Positions 31,534 through 36,036 of a DNA stretch of 36,036 nt are shown here, one piece after another. A program made the position numbers and the translations under genes. The DNA is from an uncultured Actinomycetes bacterium (GTDB lineage: Bacteria > Actinomycetota > Actinomycetes > Mycobacteriales > Mycobacteriaceae): NCBI GenBank assembly GCA_903862565.1, contig CAIOYU010000643.1, positions 1 through 36,036 on the forward strand, read 5' to 3'. The notes beneath the pieces are model-generated. The model did not search any database and was not told the origin of the DNA. It worked only from the letters and a program-made list of their open reading frames with translations. The stretch's first letter is position 1; every line of letters begins with the position of its first letter.

Positions 31534-31552
31534 GCGGGCACGCGCCCCGGGT

Positions 31553-31610
31553 TTGGCCAGCTTGATGCCGGTCGAGTAGGCTCAGGCGCGTACCCGTGTG
31601 TATAGGTACG
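31553..31610 (+). promoter_or_regulatory. Candidate rpsA promoter and 5'-leader hairpin
   Basis: TTGGCC (31553-31558), an 18-nt spacer and TAGGCT (31577-31582) form a SigA-like promoter that would start near 31589. The inverted repeat CGTACC...GGTACG (31589-31594 / 31605-31610, 10-nt loop) begins right at that point; an overlapping alternative CCCGT...ACGGG is also possible. The leader of about 77 nt ends with a GGAG about 11 nt before the rpsA ATG. Confidence 0.4.
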
Positions 31611-31665
31611 GGAACACCCCAAAAAACTGTCCCTACGATTAACCCTGTCCGGAGCACCCCAACAC

Positions 31666-33114
31666 ATGCCTAGTCCCACCATCACCTCGCCGCAAGTAGC
31701 CATCAACGACATTGGCACTGCCGAGGACTTCCTCGCCGCTATCGACAAGACCATCAAGTACTTCAACGATGGCGACATCGTCGAGGGGACCTTCGTCAAG
31801 GTGGTCCGGGACGAGGTCCTGCTCGACATCGGCTACAAGACCGAGGGTGTCATTCCCTCGCGTGAGCTCTCCATCAAGCACGACGTCGACCCCAATGAGG
31901 TTGTGTCCGTCGGCGATGCGATCGAAGCATTGGTCCTCACCAAGGAGGACAAAGAAGGCCGCCTGATCCTCTCCAAGAAGCGCGCCCAGTACGAGCGCGC
32001 CTGGGGCACCATCGAGGAGCTCAAGGAGAAGGACGAGGCCGTCAAGGGCACCGTCATCGAGGTCGTCAAGGGCGGCCTGATCCTCGACATCGGGCTGCGC
32101 GGCTTCCTGCCCGCCTCCCTGGTCGAGATGCGCCGCGTTCGTGATCTGCAGCCGTACATCGGCAAGGAGATCGAGGCCAAGATCATCGAGCTGGACAAGA
32201 ACCGCAACAACGTCGTTTTGTCCCGCCGCGCCTGGCTTGAGCAGACGCAGTCCGAGGTCCGCAGCGAGTTCCTCAACCAGCTGGTCAAGGGCGCCGTCCG
32301 CAAGGGCGTGGTGTCCTCGATCGTCAACTTCGGCGCCTTCGTCGACCTCGGTGGGGTCGACGGCCTCGTGCACGTTTCCGAGCTGTCCTGGAAGCACATC
32401 GACCACCCGTCCGAGGTCGTGCAGGTCGGCGACGAGGTCACTGTCGAGGTTCTCGACGTCGATATGGATCGCGAGCGGGTTTCGCTGTCGCTCAAGGCCA
32501 CTCAGGAAGATCCGTGGCGCCACTTCGCCCGTACCCACGCCATCGGCCAGATCGTGCCCGGCAAGGTCACCAAGCTGGTTCCGTTCGGCGCGTTCGTCCG
32601 TGTCGAGGAGGGCATCGAGGGTCTGGTGCACATCTCCGAGCTGGCTGAGCGCCACGTGGAGGTACCCGACCAGGTTGTGGCCGTCGGCGACGACGCCATG
32701 GTCAAGGTCATCGACATCGACCTGGAGCGCCGTCGGATCTCGCTGAGCCTCAAGCAGGCCAACGAGGACTACACCGAGGAGTTCGACCCGTCGAAGTACG
32801 GCATGGCCGACAGCTACGACGACGCGGGCAACTACATCTTCCCCGAGGGCTTCGACGCCGAGACCAACGAGTGGCTCGAAGGCTTCGACAAGCAGCGCAC
32901 CGAGTGGGAGGCCCGCTACGCCGAGGCCGAGCGCCGGCACAAGATGCACACCACGCAGATGGAGAAGTTCGCCGCTGCCGATGCCGCTGCGGCCGCGGAG
33001 CGCCCGTCGGGCACCACGTCGTCCAGCTCGCCGGGTGCGGAGGAGGCCGGCGGCTCGCTGGCCAGCGATGCCCAGTTGGCGGCGCTGCGCGAGAAGCTGG
33101 CCGGCAACGCCTAA
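31666..33114 (+). CDS. rpsA: Small ribosomal subunit protein bS1
   Basis: The 482-residue protein holds mRNA on the 30S subunit; the M. tuberculosis counterpart is 481 residues. Four S1 (OB-fold) repeats are visible: GDIVEGTFVKVVRDEVLLDIGYKTEGVIP, AVKGTVIEVVKGGLILDIGLRGFLP, VRKGVVSSIVNFGAFVDLGGVDGLVHVSELS and IVPGKVTKLVPFGAFVRVEEGIEGLVHISELA. After the fourth comes the actinobacterial tail of about 120 residues, first acidic and Tyr-rich (EEFDPSKYGMADSYDDAGNYIFPEGFDAETNEW), then Ala/Ser/Glu-rich, ending LREKLAGNA. That tail differs from the E. coli six-repeat protein. A strong terminator follows, so it is transcribed separately from coaE. Confidence 0.97.
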   Translation: MPSPTITSPQVAINDIGTAEDFLAAIDKTIKYFNDGDIVEGTFVKVVRDEVLLDIGYKTEGVIPSRELSIKHDVDPNEVVSVGDAIEALVLTKEDKEGRLILSKKRAQYERAWGTIEELKEKDEAVKGTVIEVVKGGLILDIGLRGFLPASLVEMRRVRDLQPYIGKEIEAKIIELDKNRNNVVLSRRAWLEQTQSEVRSEFLNQLVKGAVRKGVVSSIVNFGAFVDLGGVDGLVHVSELSWKHIDHPSEVVQVGDEVTVEVLDVDMDRERVSLSLKATQEDPWRHFARTHAIGQIVPGKVTKLVPFGAFVRVEEGIEGLVHISELAERHVEVPDQVVAVGDDAMVKVIDIDLERRRISLSLKQANEDYTEEFDPSKYGMADSYDDAGNYIFPEGFDAETNEWLEGFDKQRTEWEARYAEAERRHKMHTTQMEKFAAADAAAAAERPSGTTSSSSPGAEEAGGSLASDAQLAALREKLAGNA

Positions 33115-33137
33115 GCTGCTCCACAACTGAGATTGGC

Positions 33138-33174
33138 ACCACGCACCGGGCTGGCGAATAGCCCGGTGCGTGGT
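33138..33174 (+). terminator. Intrinsic terminator after rpsA
   Basis: ACCACGCACCGGGCT (33138-33152) pairs without mismatch to AGCCCGGTGCGTGGT (33160-33174) around the loop GGCGAAT, followed by TTCGTTT. It is the strongest terminator in the window and sits 24 nt after the rpsA stop, just before the coaE ribosome-binding site. Confidence 0.9.
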
Positions 33175-33193
33175 TTCGTTTAGGAGCCCGACT

Positions 33194-34360
33194 ATGCTTC
33201 GTATCGGCCTGACCGGCGGGATCGGCGCCGGAAAGTCCACCGTGTCAAGGGCTTTCGCCGAGTGCGGTGGGGTGATCGTCGACGGTGACGTGATAGCCCG
33301 CGAGGTGGTGCAACCGGGAACCGAGGGCCTTGCGGCACTGGTCGACGAGTTCGGCCACGACATCCTGCTGCCCGATGGGGCGCTGGACCGTCCTGCCCTA
33401 GCGGCCAAGGCGTTCGCCGACGACCAGCAGCGGGCCAAACTCAACGCCATCGTCCACCCGCTCGTCGCACGGCGCAGGTCGGAGATCGTCGCGGCGGTGG
33501 CCGAGGACGAGGTCGTCGTCGAGGACATCCCCCTCCTGGTCGAATCCGGGATGGCACCGTTCTTTCCGCTGGTCGTGGTTGTCCACGCCGATGCCGAGGT
33601 GCGACTCGAGCGGCTGATCTCCGTGCGTGGCATGGACGAGGCCGATGCCCGGGCTCGTATCGCCGCGCAGGCTGCCGACGAGCAGCGACGCCGGGTGGCC
33701 GACGTCTGGCTGGACAACTCCGGCAGCGAGGGTCAACTTGTCGAGCGGGCCCGCGAACTCTGGTATCAGCGGATCCTGCCTTTCGCCCACAACGTCGCCA
33801 CTGAGACACCCGCCCCCGACCCGAACCGGTTGGTGCCTGCCGACCCGACCTGGCCCCAGCAGGCCGACCGGATCCTGGTTCGGCTGCGCACCGCATGCGG
33901 TCACCGCGCGGTGCGGATCGACCACATCGGTTCCACGGCGATCGATGGCATGGACGCCCGCGACGTCATCGACGTGCAGATCACCGTGAACTCGTTGGAT
34001 GCTGCCGACGAATTGGCTGCGGATCTTCTGCAGGCCGGCTACCCGAGGGTCGGCTCCGTGACTGCCGACCGGCGCTTCGACCGCGCTGGGTCGACGGGGG
34101 AAGAAGCGTTCTGGCACAAGCGTTTCCACGCTTCCGCCGATCCCGGTCGGCCCACCCACCTGCACATCAGGGTCAACGGGCAGCCCAACCAGCAGTTCGC
34201 TCTGCTGTTCGTGGATTGGCTCAACGCCAACCCGGGAGCACGTGCTGACTACCTCACTGCCAAACGCGACGGCCACGCCGTAGGGCAGTGGTTCGTCGAC
34301 GCCTATCCACGCGCCTGGGCATGGGCCGAGTCGACCGGATGGCCGACCGCCCTCACCTGA
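33194..34360 (+). CDS. coaE: Dephospho-CoA kinase with C-terminal GrpB/UPF0157 domain
   Basis: CoaE phosphorylates dephospho-CoA to CoA, the last step of CoA synthesis. The 388-residue protein has the kinase domain first (about residues 1-200): P-loop GLTGGIGAGKST, DGDVIAREVVQPGTEGL, HPLVARRR, and IPLLVESGMAPFFPLVVVVHADAEVRLERL. The second domain (about 210-375) is of the GrpB/UPF0157 nucleotidyltransferase-like family: RIDHIGSTAIDGMDARDVIDVQITV and HLHIRVNGQPNQQFALLFVDWLNANP. This fusion is normal for mycobacteria. The ORF-track start at 33170 lies in the terminator; ATG 33194 has AGGAG seven bases upstream. Its last 8 bp overlap the end of the convergent secreted-protein gene. Confidence 0.95.
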   Translation: MLRIGLTGGIGAGKSTVSRAFAECGGVIVDGDVIAREVVQPGTEGLAALVDEFGHDILLPDGALDRPALAAKAFADDQQRAKLNAIVHPLVARRRSEIVAAVAEDEVVVEDIPLLVESGMAPFFPLVVVVHADAEVRLERLISVRGMDEADARARIAAQAADEQRRRVADVWLDNSGSEGQLVERARELWYQRILPFAHNVATETPAPDPNRLVPADPTWPQQADRILVRLRTACGHRAVRIDHIGSTAIDGMDARDVIDVQITVNSLDAADELAADLLQAGYPRVGSVTADRRFDRAGSTGEEAFWHKRFHASADPGRPTHLHIRVNGQPNQQFALLFVDWLNANPGARADYLTAKRDGHAVGQWFVDAYPRAWAWAESTGWPTALT

Positions 34361-34916
34361 GGGGGGCGTCGAGGTCCGCAGCAGGAACGTCGCTGGGAAC
34401 GCCGGAAACCGGCGGGGTGCTGGTCGTCGGAGTTGCCGGGGCGGTGATCGGGGCCCCGGGGGCGTTGCTCAGTGGGGCCCCGCAGTTCATCGCCCCGTAG
34501 TCCGGATCATCGCGCGCCGGGACCACCCGCGGGCTGACGAACTGATCGGCCTGAACCATGATCTGGTCGTCCACCAGGATCTCGCAATGCAGATTCGCCG
34601 AGTAGGGCCATTGGATCGAGATCCGCATACCCGCCTCTTTGGGGTCGGACAGCACCGCCGTCGTTTCGAACGTCCGACCGGGCAGCATTGTGGGATCGGC
34701 GCTGTTGACCTGCGTGTCACTGATCCGGTACGTGATCACCGCGCCGCGCGCCAACCCGTCGACCCGGGCGCGGTAGGTCACGTTGTGCTGGCCGTCCTCG
34801 GGAGGTTCGTCGGCGCGGGCCGGCCCGGCCACCATGATCGACGCCGGCCCGGCCAGCAGTGCAGACGCCAGCGCCATAGTTGCGCCGATCGTGGCCAAGG
34901 GTCCCATGCGTCCCAC
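34353..34916 (-). CDS. Secreted protein with signal peptide, unknown function
   Basis: A 187-residue product with a Sec signal peptide (ATMALASALLAGPASIMVAGPARADEP, probable cleavage after ARA) and a mature domain of about 110 residues predicted to be beta-rich: HNVTYRARVDGLARGAVITYRISDTQV ... MRISIQWPYSANLHCEILVDDQIMVQADQFV, then a Pro/Thr/Ala-rich tail (APGAPITAPATPTTSTPPVSG). One cysteine in the domain and one in the MNCG motif could pair. The strand pattern ending H-C-E-I-L-V-D-D resembles the C-R-I-x-V-D-G end of MmpS-like domains, a weak guess. TACCCT (34925-34930) lies 8 bases before GTG 34916, which suggests this leaderless start; ATG 34907 is the alternative. It lies between coaE and the DUF402 gene, which are adjacent in M. 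tuberculosis (Rv1631-Rv1632c). Confidence 0.72.
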   Translation of the reverse strand: MGRMGPLATIGATMALASALLAGPASIMVAGPARADEPPEDGQHNVTYRARVDGLARGAVITYRISDTQVNSADPTMLPGRTFETTAVLSDPKEAGMRISIQWPYSANLHCEILVDDQIMVQADQFVSPRVVPARDDPDYGAMNCGAPLSNAPGAPITAPATPTTSTPPVSGVPSDVPAADLDAPLR

Positions 34917-34924
34917 GGACGTCG

Positions 34925-34930
34925 AGGGTA
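34925..34930 (-). promoter_or_regulatory. Candidate -10 element for the secreted-protein gene
   Basis: TACCCT on the minus strand lies between the DUF402 stop (34934-34936) and the secreted-protein start, 8 bases before GTG 34916. Confidence 0.4.
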
Positions 34931-34933
34931 CGC

Positions 34934-35440
34934 CTAACGCCAGGTGAGTTCGATGCCGGTCTCGGCCAGCCACGTACGCAGATCGTGGCCGTGAACGGCG
35001 AGGCCGTCAATCGCGGTGGCCGCGGTCTGCAGCGCACGGTGTGCGGCATCGGTACTCAGCAGGCCGATGCGGTGCGCGTCGAGCAACTCCTCGACATCGA
35101 CCAACTCGGTACCGCGTCCGGTGCGCACCACGAGATCCAGGTAGTGGTCCTCGGCGTACCAACAGCTGTCACCGACCGTGATGCGGCCGATGTCGAGGTA
35201 GTAGTCCTGGTCTCGTTCGTAGCCCGGGTTGAAGTGAAACACGTTGGCCCGCAGTTCCAATGACGGGAGAAGCCAGGACTCCAGGTAGTGGAACTGGACG
35301 CGGCCGGGTGTGGGGCGGGCCATGTAGAGCCCCCACGGGTGCAGGCGGTACTCGTCAACCTCGCGAACTATGCCCTTGGGGTCGGTGTTGGTGCCGGCGG
35401 ACAGGTCGAAGGCCTCACGCTTGGGCGGGTGGATGCTCAT
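34934..35440 (-). CDS. DUF402 protein (Rv1632c-like)
   Basis: The 168-residue protein shows the DUF402/FomD-like barrel: GIVREVDEYRLHPWGLYMARPTPGRVQFHYLESWLLPSLELRANVFHFNPGYERDQDYYLDIGRITVGDSCWYAEDHYLDLVVRTGRGTELVDVEELLDA. The DYYLDIG and DHYLDLVV strands carry Asp residues that bind metal in family members with phosphohydrolase activity; D-x-x-E-L in the helix after them is also present. The substrate is unknown. ATG 35440 has AGGAGAGG about seven bases upstream; the longer ORF to 35728 is a shadow of the SulP gene. The start overlaps the SulP stop by 26 nt, so the two are probably co-transcribed. Confidence 0.85.
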   Translation of the reverse strand: MSIHPPKREAFDLSAGTNTDPKGIVREVDEYRLHPWGLYMARPTPGRVQFHYLESWLLPSLELRANVFHFNPGYERDQDYYLDIGRITVGDSCWYAEDHYLDLVVRTGRGTELVDVEELLDAHRIGLLSTDAAHRALQTAATAIDGLAVHGHDLRTWLAETGIELTWR

Positions 35441-36036
35441 CGACCCTCTCCTGAGTCCCATCAACCTTGTCGGTGGCGCCGCCCGGGGCGGGTGGACGGT
35501 CCGCACCGACAAGGGGGTACGCGGCGATTGCGAGCGGAATCGTGTCGAAGAACCGGGTCTTGCCCAGCAGCTGTGCGAATCCGCCGCCGTGGAAGGCGCG
35601 CAGTGCCCGTCCCTCCTGGACGACCACCAGAAACGGTACGTCACGAAGTGCGGCGATGTCCGCCACATCCGAGAGTGCCTCGGCCCCGGTGAAGTCGACG
35701 TCGTCGATCCGCCGGGCGTCGAGGACAAGGAGGTCGGGCTTCTGTCCGGGCTTCTCCTCGTTGGTCGGGATCGCGCCGATCAGCTGCATGCGGAACCAGT
35801 TCGCGTTGCCGAACCACAGTGGACCGTTCAACGCGAATGCGGCGATGCCGGGAACCGCGGCGGACCGTTCGTCGCTCAGGGGCAGCCAGGTCCCCAGCGG
35901 GGAGCGGCCCAGTTGCAGAAGTTCCGGCCGGGCAGTCCGCGACGCCTGGTAGATGAACGAGATGATGACGGCGAAGAGGACCCCGTCGACGATGCCGAAC
36001 ACCACGGTGCCGATCATGGCGATCAGCATCAGGGCG
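35415..36036 (-). CDS. SulP-family anion transporter, C-terminal part with STAS domain
   Basis: The frame is open to the window edge, so only the last 206 or so residues are seen. They begin in the final membrane segment (LMLIAMIGTVVFGIVDGVLFAVIISFIYQASRTARPELLQLGRSPLGTW), typical of SulP sulfate/bicarbonate transporters, and continue into a STAS domain: GIAAFALNGPLWFGNANWFRMQL ... PDLLVLDARRIDDVDFTGAEALSDVADIAALRDVPFLVVVQEGR. At the usual phospho-site the loop reads D-F-T-G-A, Thr instead of Ser. A 30-residue hydrophilic tail follows. Substrate cannot be told from this end. In M. tuberculosis this neighbourhood continues with uvrB, so the transporter is a local difference. Confidence 0.82.
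   Translation of the reverse strand, partial: ALMLIAMIGTVVFGIVDGVLFAVIISFIYQASRTARPELLQLGRSPLGTWLPLSDERSAAVPGIAAFALNGPLWFGNANWFRMQLIGAIPTNEEKPGQKPDLLVLDARRIDDVDFTGAEALSDVADIAALRDVPFLVVVQEGRALRAFHGGGFAQLLGKTRFFDTIPLAIAAYPLVGADRPPAPGGATDKVDGTQERVDEHPPAQA

Noticed and set aside
31639-33717. 692-residue minus-strand ORF
   Set aside because: Antisense to rpsA and coaE; Leu/Asp/Val-rich mirror of their codons with no recognisable fold.

Overview
The window is high-GC with GC-rich third codon positions, many GTG starts, TANNNT -10 hexamers placed directly before start codons (leaderless mRNAs), and gene content closely resembling the M. tuberculosis Rv1608c-Rv1632c interval (bcpB, trpE, Trp-region membrane protein, trpC, trpB, trpA, lgt, two small membrane proteins, pykA, tesB; cya, pdtaR; Rv1627c/Rv1628c-like pair, polA, rpsA, coaE, Rv1632c-like). 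I infer a Mycobacterium in the broad sense, probably a fast-growing environmental species (Mycolicibacterium type), because it carries two extra amino-acid ABC transporters. Species cannot be fixed from sequence alone.

Layout. 1-740: the 3' end of a probable LysR regulator, convergent with bcpB. 740-10189: a long rightward block with overlapping or tightly spaced genes: trpE, Trp-region membrane protein, trpC, trpB, trpA, lgt, a TM2-domain protein, a DUF2752 protein and pykA. The trp genes convert chorismate products to tryptophan (trpD, trpG and the TrpF-equivalent PriA must be elsewhere), and lgt is translationally coupled behind them. 10216-12485: tesB and two leftward membrane-protein genes. 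12586-15258: a three-gene polar amino-acid ABC importer (lipoprotein, permease, ATPase). 15263-17397: a leftward membrane class III adenylate cyclase and a divergent unknown membrane protein. In M. tuberculosis the cydABDC genes lie in the tesB-cya interval; they are absent here.

17430-19480 is the only region that looks accessory. It holds an internally deleted, frameshifted DUF4436 gene, an orphan small ORF, a decayed ORF with Cys/His-rich repeats and a serine-recombinase-like C-terminal helix-turn-helix, small tandem duplications, and an odd tRNA with a CAA anticodon but a short class I variable loop. I read it as the remnant of an element lying on the 3' side of that tRNA.

19622-25547: pdtaR (ANTAR response regulator) followed by a complete branched-chain amino-acid (Liv-type) ABC transporter. 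25549-27607: leftward DUF167, thiolase-fold lipid-transfer protein and DUF35 genes; the last two overlap and resemble Ltp2/DUF35 aldolase pairs. The lipid-transfer protein has gained a perfect 36-bp tandem repeat at its N-terminus. 27641-36036: polA (divergent, leaderless), a PrsW-type protease, rpsA, coaE with its GrpB-like extension, a secreted protein, a DUF402 protein and the end of a SulP transporter. Most of the window is conserved core genome. I did not find a clear new defence or biosynthetic system; the best second-look items are the decayed island with its unusual tRNA, the minisatellite, the giant repetitive Lgt tail, and several promoter architectures.
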